Positions 7,714-15,996 are shown, numbered from the stretch's first letter. The stretch: DNA of 18,978 nt from Treponema sp. (GCA_016290335.1 JAEETM010000065.1:1-18978), one strand, 5' to 3'. Notes: generated from the sequence alone by a model not told the origin. Translations and numbers: made by a program.

Positions 7714-8469
7714 ATGATGAATAAAATAAAATTGATGAGTCACCTTGTGGCAGGTTACCCTACGGATGAACTTTCTTTTACTGCGGCGCGTGCACTTGTA
7801 GATGGAGGCGCTGATATTCTTGAGATTCAGTTGCCTTTTAGTGATCCAAGTGCAGATGGACCGGCAATTCAGTCAGCTTGTACTGAGGTTTTAAAGCGTA
7901 AATACAGAACTGCCGATGGACTTGCTTTTATTGCAAAGCTGCACAAAGAGTTTCCAAAGGTAAAAATCTATTTGATGAGTTATGGTTCCTTAGTTTATAC
8001 TCCCGGTGTAGAAAACTTTTGTAAAAAAGCGGCAGAAGCAGGAGTTACCGGTATGATTATTCCAGATTTACCCTTTGATTACGATGAAGGTCTGACTGCA
8101 GCATGTCGGAAAAATGGAATGGAAAATATTCCGGTTACTGCTCCCAGTATGTCCCCAGAAAGGCTTTCAAAGCTTGCAAACGCTGGTTTTCCCTATATTT
8201 ATGCAGCATTACGTACCGGAATTACAGGTACAGACACAGCAATAGATCAGCATACTCTTGATTTCTTAAAAGCTGTTGCTTCAGGTGGCAGCAAAATATA
8301 TGGTGGTTTTGGTATTTCAAGCGGTAAACAGTCCAGAGCTCTTGCAGATTATGTTGAAGCTATTGTAGCTGGTTCTGTTTTTGTCAGGCTTATTACTGAA
8401 AATCAAAATGATAAAGAGGCACTTTATAAGGCTGTTAGGGAAAAAGCAGAAGAACTGGGAAATAGATAA
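7714..8469 (+). CDS. trpA: Tryptophan synthase alpha chain
   Basis: A TIM-barrel lyase, it cleaves indole-3-glycerol phosphate to indole and glyceraldehyde-3-phosphate and channels indole to TrpB. The two catalytic acids are visible as Glu37 and Asp48 in ILEIQLPFSDPSADGPAIQ (35-53). GMIIPDLPFDY and the phosphate-binding IYGGFGISS and IVAGSVFV segments also fit. At 251 residues it is slightly shorter than the enterobacterial protein (268), mainly at the N-terminus. Two adjacent ATG codons (7714 and 7717) are possible; GAGGAG ends at 7710 and gives better spacing (6 nt) for the second, which would yield 250 residues. It is the last gene of the trp operon, 25 nt after trpB. No convincing terminator follows. 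Confidence 0.95.
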   Translation: MMNKIKLMSHLVAGYPTDELSFTAARALVDGGADILEIQLPFSDPSADGPAIQSACTEVLKRKYRTADGLAFIAKLHKEFPKVKIYLMSYGSLVYTPGVENFCKKAAEAGVTGMIIPDLPFDYDEGLTAACRKNGMENIPVTAPSMSPERLSKLANAGFPYIYAALRTGITGTDTAIDQHTLDFLKAVASGGSKIYGGFGISSGKQSRALADYVEAIVAGSVFVRLITENQNDKEALYKAVREKAEELGNR

Positions 8470-8528
8470 AAATCTTTGAGATTTATTGTTTGATTGTACA
8501 CAAAATCCACCTTTTCCAAATATTTTAT

Positions 8529-8569
8529 TCCACAAAAGTTTAAAAAAGTGTTATACTATGACTAGAAAC
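8529..8569 (+). promoter_or_regulatory. leuD promoter with an overlapping operator-like dyad
   Basis: TCCACA (8529-8534, four of six) and TATACT (8552-8557, five of six) are 17 nt apart and would start transcription near 8564, about 34 nt before leuD. The -10 lies within TATACTATGACTAGAAAC (8552-8569), which has the 18-bp, 4-bp-centre layout of the trp operators. Its right arm TAGAAAC is identical to that of operator 2; its left arm matches the consensus at five of seven positions. So leuD may be expressed separately from trpA and perhaps be controlled by the same factor. Confidence 0.5.
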
Positions 8570-8597
8570 ATTAAAAACTTATTTTGGAGTTCACAAA

Positions 8598-9131
8598 ATG
8601 AAACAATTTGGCGGTTCAGTACTTTTTTTGGATCGTTCAGACATCAACACTGACGAAATCATACCTGCAAAATACCTTTCTGAAAACACAAAACAGGAAT
8701 TAAAACCTTATCTTCTTGAAGACCTTAAAATAGAAGGCTTCAATCCTAAAACTGATATTTCTGGTAAAAGCGTTATCATCACACGGGAAAACTTTGGCTG
8801 CGGTTCTTCAAGAGAACATGCACCTTGGGCACTCGAAGTAAACGGTATTTATACAGTTGTTGCTCCTAATTTTGCACGCATTTTCAGACAGAATATGTTC
8901 AATAACGGAATGATGGCACTTGAAATTGACCGCAAATCTGTTGATGACATGTTCAAAACTTTTGCAGACAAAGATACTGAATGCAAGGTTGTTATAAATG
9001 ATGATGGAACTGCTAAGGTAAAACTGATTGCCGGTTCTCTTTCTAAAAGCTACCCTTTCAAGCTCGATGATTTTGAAAAGGCTCTTATTGAAAAAGACGG
9101 CTGGATTGGATTTGCAGCTTCCAAATATTAG
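8598..9131 (+). CDS. leuD: 3-isopropylmalate dehydratase, small subunit
   Basis: This is the swivelling small subunit that completes the isopropylmalate isomerase active site with LeuC. The 177 residues include NTDEIIPAKYL (17-27) and the family hallmark NFGCGSSREHAPWAL (65-79), followed by APNFARIFRQNMFNNG (89-104). The length fits the short, archaeal-like LeuD class. The residue after PAKYL, in the loop thought to choose between isopropylmalate and homoaconitate-type substrates, is Ser, which does not settle specificity. GGAG lies 8 nt before the ATG. The gene is separated from its partner leuC by the whole trp operon and ends at a hairpin terminator. Confidence 0.88.
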   Translation: MKQFGGSVLFLDRSDINTDEIIPAKYLSENTKQELKPYLLEDLKIEGFNPKTDISGKSVIITRENFGCGSSREHAPWALEVNGIYTVVAPNFARIFRQNMFNNGMMALEIDRKSVDDMFKTFADKDTECKVVINDDGTAKVKLIAGSLSKSYPFKLDDFEKALIEKDGWIGFAASKY

Positions 9132-9133
9132 AC

Positions 9134-9170
9134 TGTCATTATCGGGCTTGTCCCGATAATCATTTTTTTT
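9134..9170 (+). terminator. leuD terminator formed by palindromic repeat copy 2
   Basis: ATTATCGGG (9138-9146) and CCCGATAAT (9152-9160) form a perfect 9-bp stem with loop CTTGT. A run of eight T follows at 9163-9170, a typical intrinsic terminator beginning 2 nt after the leuD stop codon. The 29 nt from 9134 to 9162 are the second complete copy of the repeat at 116-144. The helicase start codon is only 3 nt beyond the T-run. Confidence 0.8.
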
Positions 9171-9173
9171 ACA

Positions 9174-11183
9174 ATGCTTAATTTATCAGATTTAAAAAAC
9201 GAGCTCAACCCTGAACAGTATAGAGCTGTTACAACTACAGATGGTGCTATTCTCATTATTGCCGGTGCAGGCAGCGGTAAAACTCGTGTAATTACGTTCA
9301 GAATAGCCCATATGCTCGATAAAGGTATTCCACAAAGTCAGATTCTCGCCCTTACCTTTACCAACAAGGCCGCAAAGGAAATGTCCGACCGAATCCGTGA
9401 TTTAACACAGAAAAAACTCCAGAATCTTACGGTATCTACCTTTCATGCGTTTGGTGTAAAAGTACTCCGCCAGGATATTGATAAGCTTGGTTACCGCGAA
9501 AACTTTTCCATTTATGATGAAACAGACCGTGTTGCGCTTATAAAAGAATGTGGACGGGAGCTGAAGTTTTCTCAGGATGCAATGGACATTTACATGATAG
9601 GTAACCTAATCTCAAATATAAAAACCGGCCGTAAGGATTGGGAGCCCCAGACAGAAATGTACCGCCCTCTTTACGAAAGCTACCAGGAAGGCTTAAAGCT
9701 TTACAATGCGGTTGATTTTGATGACCTTATTGTTCTTCCTATAAAGCTTTTCCGAGAACATCCTGATGTTCTTGCCGCCTACAGAGACCGTTACAAATAC
9801 ATTATGGTTGATGAGTTCCAGGATACAAGTCACCAGCAGTACGAAATGATGCACCTTATGGCCGATAAAAACGTTGCGGTTGTTGGTGATGATGACCAGA
9901 GCATTTATTCCTGGCGTGGTGCAGACTATCAGAACATAATCAATTTTGAAAAAGATTTTGATGTTACAGAAATCCGTCTGGAACAGAATTACCGCTCTAC
10001 AGAAACAATTCTTGAAGCTGCAAACGGTGTAATCAGCCATAATACAAACCGCAAGGATAAAAAGCTCTGGAGTGGAAACGGCAGCGGTAAGCCAATAGAA
10101 ATCTTTATGCCTGAAAATGAAACTGACGAAGCCGATTTTATTGCAGAAAGCATACTTGGAATTGCGGCAGAAGAAAGGCGTAAGTATGATGAGTTTGGTG
10201 TTTTAATCCGTGCGAATACACAGGGACGTGCAATAGAAGAATCTTTTTTACAGAATAACATTCCCTACACTATGAGCGGCGGAACATCTTTTTTTGAGCG
10301 AAAAGAAATTAAAGATATTATCAGCTACCTTAGAGTAATTGCCAACCATGATGACGATATAAATCTTCTGCGAATCATAAATACACCAAGACGTGGTATT
10401 GGACGTGCTGCAATTCAGATTTTGAATGATGAGGCTGAAAAATATACGTGTACGCTCTGGAGTGCAATCAATTCTGTTATTGCCGACCCTAATTCAGCTG
10501 CAAACGATGCATTAAAGGATGATTTACAGGAGTTTGTTAATCTGATTGAAAATAGCAGGCAGAAGCTTTTAAGTGGGCGCGGACTTTCAAACAAGGTTCG
10601 TCAGCTTGTGGAAGATGTAAATTATAAGGACCACTTAATCACAGAATACCCAAAGAACGAAAAGGCTGTTCGTTTTAAGCTCATGAACATTGAAAGCCTT
10701 TTGAACTCAATTGAAGTTTGGGAAAATGACCCTGATAACGATAATCCAAGTCTGTTTAATTATCTGAACAGGATTACTCTTGTTTCGCAGGATAATAATG
10801 ATGATGAAAGCAATAAGGGAAAAGTCAACTTAATGACGATTCACGCTTCAAAGGGATTGGAGTTTCCCGTTGTTTTTATTGCCGGTGTAGAAGAAGGTTT
10901 GATTCCTCATGCCCGTTCTGTTGAAGAAAACGGTGGCGATGTTGAAGAAGAAAGGCGGCTCTTTTATGTTGCAATTACCAGGGCGCGCGACAAGCTTTTT
11001 ATTTCATCGTGCCGCAAACGCCGCAGAATGCAGATGACTGTTGAATGTGAACCGAGCCGCTTTCTGGATGAGATTCCTGCCACTCTTGTTGAGTATCATG
11101 AACCTAAGATGCTTACCGAAGAAGAAACTCACGAGATGATGACAGATTTCCTCGATTCTCTGAAGGCTAAACTCGGTACTTAA
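9174..11183 (+). CDS. UvrD/Rep/PcrA-family ATP-dependent DNA helicase
   Basis: This is a superfamily 1A 3'-5' DNA helicase of 669 residues, acting in replication restart or repair. Motifs in order: Walker A GAGSGKT (31-37), LTFTNKAAKEM (60-70), DEFQDTS (213-219), VGDDDQSIYSWRGA (237-250), QNYRST (271-276), TIHASKGLEF (from 555) and VAITRARDKLF (599-609). GDDDQSIYSWRGA and the short C-terminus, lacking the PcrA/UvrD tail, are closest to E. coli Rep, but UvrD, PcrA and Rep cannot be separated safely here. The ATG at 9174 is effectively forced: no later start codon precedes the Walker A and none lies between it and the leuD stop. No ribosome site is visible. It overlaps the convergent ABC-F gene by 17 bp. 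Confidence 0.92.
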   Translation: MLNLSDLKNELNPEQYRAVTTTDGAILIIAGAGSGKTRVITFRIAHMLDKGIPQSQILALTFTNKAAKEMSDRIRDLTQKKLQNLTVSTFHAFGVKVLRQDIDKLGYRENFSIYDETDRVALIKECGRELKFSQDAMDIYMIGNLISNIKTGRKDWEPQTEMYRPLYESYQEGLKLYNAVDFDDLIVLPIKLFREHPDVLAAYRDRYKYIMVDEFQDTSHQQYEMMHLMADKNVAVVGDDDQSIYSWRGADYQNIINFEKDFDVTEIRLEQNYRSTETILEAANGVISHNTNRKDKKLWSGNGSGKPIEIFMPENETDEADFIAESILGIAAEERRKYDEFGVLIRANTQGRAIEESFLQNNIPYTMSGGTSFFERKEIKDIISYLRVIANHDDDINLLRIINTPRRGIGRAAIQILNDEAEKYTCTLWSAINSVIADPNSAANDALKDDLQEFVNLIENSRQKLLSGRGLSNKVRQLVEDVNYKDHLITEYPKNEKAVRFKLMNIESLLNSIEVWENDPDNDNPSLFNYLNRITLVSQDNNDDESNKGKVNLMTIHASKGLEFPVVFIAGVEEGLIPHARSVEENGGDVEEERRLFYVAITRARDKLFISSCRKRRRMQMTVECEPSRFLDEIPATLVEYHEPKMLTEEETHEMMTDFLDSLKAKLGT

Positions 11184-12819
11184 TCTTTTTGCCGGTGCCT
11201 TCGTAAAGCTTGGTACGAATCTCAGAAACCTGCTTGTCTGTAATGTAATCATCAAAAGTCATCATGCGGTCAATTATGCCGTTTGGTGTGATTTCTACAA
11301 TTCGGTTGGCAATAGACTGAATGAACTCATGGTCATGTGAGCTGAACAGAAGAACACCAGGGAAAGCAATAAGGCCTTCGTTGAGCGACTGAATTGCTTC
11401 AAGGTCAAGATGGTTTGTAGGGTCATCCATTGTGATGCAGTTTGCACCTGAAAGCATCATCTTAGAAAGCATACAGCGAACCTTCTCTCCTCCGGAAAGT
11501 ACCTTTACCTTTTTGAGTGATTCATCACCGGTAAAAAGCATTCGTCCAAGGAAGCCGCGGACATAAGAATCATCCTGCTCCTTTGAATACTGTTTGAGCC
11601 ATTCAGTGATGTTCAAATCATTATCAAAGCTGGAAGAATTGTCGCGTGGCAAATAGGTCTGAGATGTTGTCTGTCCCCAGAAGAACTCGCCAGAATCCGG
11701 CTTTTTAACACCGTTGATTATGTCGAAAAATGCTGTTACAGAGTTGTGCTCAATACCTACAAAAGCAATTTTATCTGTACGGTTGACTGTTAAAGAAAAG
11801 TTCTTAAGAAGCTGGTTCCCGTCCGGGTCTGTATAATTAAGGTCTTTAATTGTAAGTACATTGTTACCAATTTCTCTGTCTGGCTTAAAAGCAACATAAG
11901 GGAACTTTCGGGTTGTTACAGGAAGGTCTTCCATACTTTCGGCGAGTTTATCATAAATCTTTTTGCGGCTTGTTGCCTGTTTTGCTTTTGATGCATTTGA
12001 AGAGAAGCGCAGGATAAACTCACGTAAATCCTTCATTTTTTCTTCTGTCTTTTTCTGCTGGTCGTGAGCCTGACGCTGTAAAACCTGGCTCATCTGATAC
12101 CAGAAATCATAGTTACCTGTATACTGTGTGATTTTACCAAAATCAATGTCCATTATGTAAGTACAAATTGTATTCAAAAAATGGCGGTCATGGCTTACAA
12201 CAATTACTGTGTTTTCAAAATCCATAAGAAAGTTTTCAAGCCAGGTGATTGATTCAATATCAAGACCGTTTGTAGGCTCGTCAAGGAGGATTGCATCAGG
12301 ATTTCCGTAGATTGACTGTGCAAGAAGAACACGAACCTTCTGACCTTCATCAAGTTCACTCATCATTTTATCGTGGAACTCTTCTTCAAGACCAAGACCG
12401 GAAAGCATCTGTTCAATCTGGTTTTCTGCTTCGTAACCGCCAAGTTCGCCAAACTCTGCTTCAAGCTCTGCAGATTTAATTCCATCTTCCTCTGTAAAAT
12501 CTGTTTTTGCATAGATTGCATCGCGTGCTTTAGAAACTTCGTAAAGCTTAGGGAAGCCCATCATAACTGTATCTTTTACAGAATACTGGTCGAACGCAAA
12601 GTGGTCCTGCTTGAGAACTGCCATACGCTCGCCCGGGGTCATAAAGATTTCTCCTGAATCCTTTTCAAGCTCACCACTGAGAAGCTTTAAAAAAGTTGAT
12701 TTACCTGCTCCGTTTGCACCGATAATTCCGTAGCAGTTTCCTTTATTAAACTTAAGATTTACATCCTTAAAAAGCGGCTGTTCCGCAAAAGACAAACTAA
12801 CATCACTAACTGTAATCAT
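11167..12819 (-). CDS. YbiT-type ABC-F ATPase with a degenerate second nucleotide-binding domain
   Basis: This is a soluble duplicated ATPase of the ABC-F family, whose members bind the ribosomal E site and act in translation or antibiotic protection; no membrane segments are present. Sequence order and motifs resemble E. coli YbiT. NBD1 has Walker A GANGAGKST (34-42), Walker B LLDEPTNGLD with Asp180/Glu181 and SHDRH with His210. A charged linker follows near 250-300. NBD2 keeps LSGGEK (441-446) and SSHDHE, but its Walker A position reads GIEHNSVTA (355-363) with no GK(S/T), and the catalytic Glu is Asp466 in MDDPTNHLD. The ATG at 12819 (AAGGA upstream) is chosen over an in-frame start at 12885, because the promoter lies between them and the protein then begins like YbiT. 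Confidence 0.88.
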   Translation of the reverse strand: MITVSDVSLSFAEQPLFKDVNLKFNKGNCYGIIGANGAGKSTFLKLLSGELEKDSGEIFMTPGERMAVLKQDHFAFDQYSVKDTVMMGFPKLYEVSKARDAIYAKTDFTEEDGIKSAELEAEFGELGGYEAENQIEQMLSGLGLEEEFHDKMMSELDEGQKVRVLLAQSIYGNPDAILLDEPTNGLDIESITWLENFLMDFENTVIVVSHDRHFLNTICTYIMDIDFGKITQYTGNYDFWYQMSQVLQRQAHDQQKKTEEKMKDLREFILRFSSNASKAKQATSRKKIYDKLAESMEDLPVTTRKFPYVAFKPDREIGNNVLTIKDLNYTDPDGNQLLKNFSLTVNRTDKIAFVGIEHNSVTAFFDIINGVKKPDSGEFFWGQTTSQTYLPRDNSSSFDNDLNITEWLKQYSKEQDDSYVRGFLGRMLFTGDESLKKVKVLSGGEKVRCMLSKMMLSGANCITMDDPTNHLDLEAIQSLNEGLIAFPGVLLFSSHDHEFIQSIANRIVEITPNGIIDRMMTFDDYITDKQVSEIRTKLYEGTGKKIKYRV

Positions 12820-12855
12820 TTGAAAATCCTTGAAAATTGTAACATTCTTTGACAA

Positions 12856-12885
12856 ATTATAGCAAATTGAGAAAAAAAAGTCCAA
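12856..12885 (-). promoter_or_regulatory. Promoter of the ABC-F gene
   Basis: On the reverse strand a perfect -10 TATAAT (12856-12861) carries the extended TGC immediately upstream. TTGGAC (12880-12885) is at the -35 position with an 18-nt spacer. Transcription would start near 12849, giving a leader of about 30 nt that contains the AAGGA ribosome site. It sits in the 91-bp gap after rfbA and shows that the ABC-F gene need not depend on the upstream operon. Confidence 0.7.
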
Positions 12886-12910
12886 TTATTGATTACAGTT
12901 TAATTCAAAT

Positions 12911-13783
12911 CTAGTTTCTGGCAATAAACTCAAGATAGCGGCCGTAATCGGTTTTATACCCTTTAGCGAGTTCAAGAAGCTGTTCTTTTGTAATCCACTT
13001 GTTGCTGTAAGCAATTTCTTCCAGGCAGGAAACATACATTCCCTGGCGTTTCTGGATTGTAGCAATAAAGTTGCTTGCTTCCAAAAGTCCGTCGTAAGTA
13101 CCGGTGTCGAGCCAGGCCATACCACGACCAAGCTTTTCAACCTTAAGCTGTTTGCGGTCAAGGTATTCATTGTTTACGGATGTAATTTCAATTTCACCGC
13201 GGGCACTAGGTTTTACTTCGGCAGCGATTTTTACAACATCATTTGTATAGAAATAAAGACCAGGTACAGCGTAGTTTGATTTTGGATTTGCAGGCTTTTC
13301 TTCAATTCCAAGAGCGTTACCATCCTTGTCAAACTCAACTACTCCGTAAGCTGTCGGATCTGCTACAAGGTAACCGAATATAACAGATTTCTTTTCTTCT
13401 TCAACTGTTTTACGGGCGCGTTTTAAGGTAGAAGTAAAGCTCTGGCCGTAGAAAATGTTGTCACCTAAAACAAGGGCTACATCATCATTTCCGATAAAGT
13501 TTTTGCCTACAATAAAAGCATCTGCAAGTCCGCGAGGCTTGTCCTGTACGGCATATTCAAACTTCATTCCAAGCCATGCTCCATCGCCGAAAAGCTCTTT
13601 AAAGCAGCTGATGTCGCGTGGTGTTGAAATGATTAAAACTTCACGGATTCCGGCAAGCATGAGTACACTGAGTGGATAGTAAACCATTGGTTTGTCGTAA
13701 AGAGGCAGAATCTGTTTTGAAACTGCTTTTGTTATAGGATAAAGGCGGGTTCCGCTGCCGCCGGCCAATATAATTCCTTTCAT
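12911..13783 (-). CDS. rfbA: Glucose-1-phosphate thymidylyltransferase
   Basis: It activates glucose-1-phosphate with dTTP to dTDP-glucose, the entry step to dTDP-rhamnose and other dTDP-deoxysugars. The 290-residue nucleotidyltransferase has the signature [11 protein letters not shown] (8-18), Lys25 in [17 protein letters not shown], the metal-binding Asp108 in VLGDNIFYG and EEKP (161-164). The full RmlA length is present and no residue looks lost. GGAG lies 7 to 9 nt before the ATG and overlaps the rfbB stop codon (TAGGAG), so the two genes are closely coupled. RfbA provides the substrate of RfbB, encoded just upstream in transcription order. Confidence 0.95.
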   Translation of the reverse strand: MKGIILAGGSGTRLYPITKAVSKQILPLYDKPMVYYPLSVLMLAGIREVLIISTPRDISCFKELFGDGAWLGMKFEYAVQDKPRGLADAFIVGKNFIGNDDVALVLGDNIFYGQSFTSTLKRARKTVEEEKKSVIFGYLVADPTAYGVVEFDKDGNALGIEEKPANPKSNYAVPGLYFYTNDVVKIAAEVKPSARGEIEITSVNNEYLDRKQLKVEKLGRGMAWLDTGTYDGLLEASNFIATIQKRQGMYVSCLEEIAYSNKWITKEQLLELAKGYKTDYGRYLEFIARN

Positions 13784-13792
13784 AAGTTACTC

Positions 13793-14914
13793 CTATCTTC
13801 CCTGTTCGGTGTAGTTTTTAGAAATCCAGTTTTTGTAGTCGCCGTTTAAGATGTGGTTAATCCAGTCTGAGTTCTTAAGGTACCACTTTACGGTTTCCTG
13901 TAAACCTTCTTCAAAAGTCATCTTTCGTTCCCAGCCAAGCTGAGTCTTGATTTTTGTACAGTCGATTGCATAGCGCTTGTCGTGGCCCGGGCGGTCTTTT
14001 ACATAAGTAATTGTCTTTTCAACATCATCAACCTTCTTACCTGTAGCTGCTGCAGTAAGCTCGATTACTTTATGAAGCAGCTTGATGTTCTGCCATTCGT
14101 TTTCGCCGCCGATGTTGTATTTTTCACCTGTAACGCCCTTGTTTACAATGAGCCATACAGCGCGGTTGTGGTCTTCTACATAAATCCAGTCGCGGATATT
14201 GTCGCCCTTGCCGTAAACAGGAAGGTTCTTTCCATCGCGGATGTTGGAAATCATAAGTGGGAGAAGCTTTTCCGGGAACTGGTATGGACCGTAGTTATTT
14301 GTACAGTTTGACAGAGTGATTGGAAGCCCGTAAGTGTGGAAGTATGCCATAACAACGTGGTCTGAGCTTGCCTTGCTGCTTGAATAAGGGCTGCGAGGAT
14401 CATAAGGTGTGTCTTCACGGAAGTAGCCTGTTTCACCAAGTGAGCCGTAAACTTCATCAGTAGAAATATGATGGAAAAGAACGTCATCACGAAGCGTTCC
14501 GTCCTCTTTCTTCCAGTAATTGCGGGCAACGTCAAGGAGCGTAAAGGTTCCCATTACGTTTGTTTTCATGAATGCTTCAGGACCGAGGATTGAGCGGTCT
14601 ACGTGGCTTTCTGCTGCAAAATGGATTACAGTGTCTATATCATACTGCTTGAAAATGCGCTCAATTTGAGGACGGTCGCAGATATCAACCTTTTCAAAGA
14701 AGTAGCGTTTGCCACCGAACTTATCTTCTACGTCTTTCAGAGATTCAAGATTTCCGGCATATGTAAGGCAGTCTACATTTACGACTGTACCGTCAAAGTT
14801 TGCATCATTAAAAAGATTGCCCTCAGCAGAAGACATTCCGAAAAGATAATGAATAAAGTTTGAACCGATAAAACCGGCACCACCTGTTATAAGAATGTTA
14901 TGTAGTTTTCGCAT
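13793..14914 (-). CDS. rfbB: dTDP-glucose 4,6-dehydratase
   Basis: This NAD-dependent enzyme turns dTDP-glucose into dTDP-4-keto-6-deoxyglucose. The 373-residue extended short-chain dehydrogenase has the Rossmann motif GGAGFIG (11-17), the dehydratase triad segment STDEVYG with Thr152/Asp153/Glu154, catalytic Tyr177 and Lys181 in SPYSSSKASSDH, and NYGPYQFPEKLLPL (207-220). These Asp-Glu residues mark it as a 4,6-dehydratase rather than an epimerase. GGAG precedes the ATG, and the gene follows manC by 21 nt. RfbC and RfbD, which would finish dTDP-rhamnose, are absent from the window, so the end product is unknown. Confidence 0.95.
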   Translation of the reverse strand: MRKLHNILITGGAGFIGSNFIHYLFGMSSAEGNLFNDANFDGTVVNVDCLTYAGNLESLKDVEDKFGGKRYFFEKVDICDRPQIERIFKQYDIDTVIHFAAESHVDRSILGPEAFMKTNVMGTFTLLDVARNYWKKEDGTLRDDVLFHHISTDEVYGSLGETGYFREDTPYDPRSPYSSSKASSDHVVMAYFHTYGLPITLSNCTNNYGPYQFPEKLLPLMISNIRDGKNLPVYGKGDNIRDWIYVEDHNRAVWLIVNKGVTGEKYNIGGENEWQNIKLLHKVIELTAAATGKKVDDVEKTITYVKDRPGHDKRYAIDCTKIKTQLGWERKMTFEEGLQETVKWYLKNSDWINHILNGDYKNWISKNYTEQGR

Positions 14915-14935
14915 GGGTTACTCCTGTAATATATT

Positions 14936-15988
14936 TTATCGCCTTTTGATTTCCTCGGCAACTTTTTTTACATCCTGAATCTTGCCTTTAGCAGCAACAA
15001 GCAGGGCATCATCACTGTCAACAATTACAACATTATCAAGTCCGATTGTAGCAATTGTTCGTTTTCCACCACGGATATAGCTTGAAGTTGTATCAAGGGC
15101 AATTACATCATCACCCTTAATTACATTCATATTACCGTCTTTTTTGCTTATGTCGTAAAGTGCACTCCAGGAACCAACATCATCCCAGCCTGCATTAAGC
15201 TTGACAATTTTACCTTTTGTAGTTTTTTCCATAACGGCATAGTCAATAGAATCGCCTTTTATCTGACCAAAAGCTTCACCATCAAGGCGTATAAAGTCAG
15301 TTTCTACAGTTGCTTTCTCAAAAGATTTAATTGAAAGCTCAGCCATCTGCGGATTATAAGCTTTTAATTCATCAAGGAAAACAGAAGCTTTGAAAACAAA
15401 CATCCCGCTGTTCCAGGCATATTCTCCGCTTGCAAGATATTCCTGTGCTTTTTCAATACAGGGTTTTTCTACAAACTTTTCGAGTGTATAGGCACCTTCT
15501 GTTTCGATTCCGCTCGCTTTTACATAACCGTAACCTGTTGCTGGAAAAGTTGGAACAATACCAAAGGTAACAAGAAAGCCTTTTTCTGCATTTTTTGCAG
15601 CCTTGATTACTGCTTTTTGAAAGGCCTGAACATCTGCAATAACATGGTCGCTTGGGAGAACAATGACAACTGCATCTTTATCCTGTTTTACAGCCGCACA
15701 ACAGGCAGCTGCAATTGCAGGAGCAGTATTTTTTGCCATAGGTTCAAGAATGATAGTAGGTTTTGTATCGCTTACTTCGCCAATCTGCTGGGCAACCATA
15801 AAACGATGACCTTCGCCGCAGGAAATAATTGGCGAACCAAGTTCCAGTCCTTTAAGGCGGAGAAGAGTTTCCTGGATCATAGTACGCTCTGTTACGAGAG
15901 GCAAAAACTGCTTTGGATGGTCACCCCAGGAAAGCGGCCATAAACGTGTTCCGGCTCCACCGGATAAAATTATAGGAATAAGAGTCAT
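14936..15988 (-). CDS. manC: Mannose-1-phosphate guanylyltransferase
   Basis: It makes GDP-mannose from mannose-1-phosphate and GTP for polysaccharide or glycan synthesis. The 350-residue protein has GGAGTRLWPLS (10-20), HPKQFLPL (24-31), EPMAKNTAPAIA (82-93), PSDH (112-115), FVEKP (172-176) and NSGMF (193-197). It is the short form with only the nucleotidyltransferase domain and lacks the C-terminal phosphomannose isomerase domain of bifunctional enzymes. The ribosome site GAGG overlaps the stop codon of the DEAD-box helicase 8 nt upstream, so the two are almost certainly cotranscribed. Confidence 0.93.
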   Translation of the reverse strand: MTLIPIILSGGAGTRLWPLSWGDHPKQFLPLVTERTMIQETLLRLKGLELGSPIISCGEGHRFMVAQQIGEVSDTKPTIILEPMAKNTAPAIAAACCAAVKQDKDAVVIVLPSDHVIADVQAFQKAVIKAAKNAEKGFLVTFGIVPTFPATGYGYVKASGIETEGAYTLEKFVEKPCIEKAQEYLASGEYAWNSGMFVFKASVFLDELKAYNPQMAELSIKSFEKATVETDFIRLDGEAFGQIKGDSIDYAVMEKTTKGKIVKLNAGWDDVGSWSALYDISKKDGNMNVIKGDDVIALDTTSSYIRGGKRTIATIGLDNVVIVDSDDALLVAAKGKIQDVKKVAEEIKRR

Positions 15989-15996
15989 AGCTACCT

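Noticed and set aside
8470..8484. Hairpin AAATCT-TTG-AGATTT after trpA as a terminator
   Set aside because: The 6-bp stem is almost all A:T and is not followed by a proper T-run, so strong termination is unlikely.
12820..12885. Longer ABC-F protein starting at 12885
   Set aside because: This stretch holds the TGCTATAAT promoter, encodes a non-family N-terminus, and the ATG at 12819 has its own AAGGA site.
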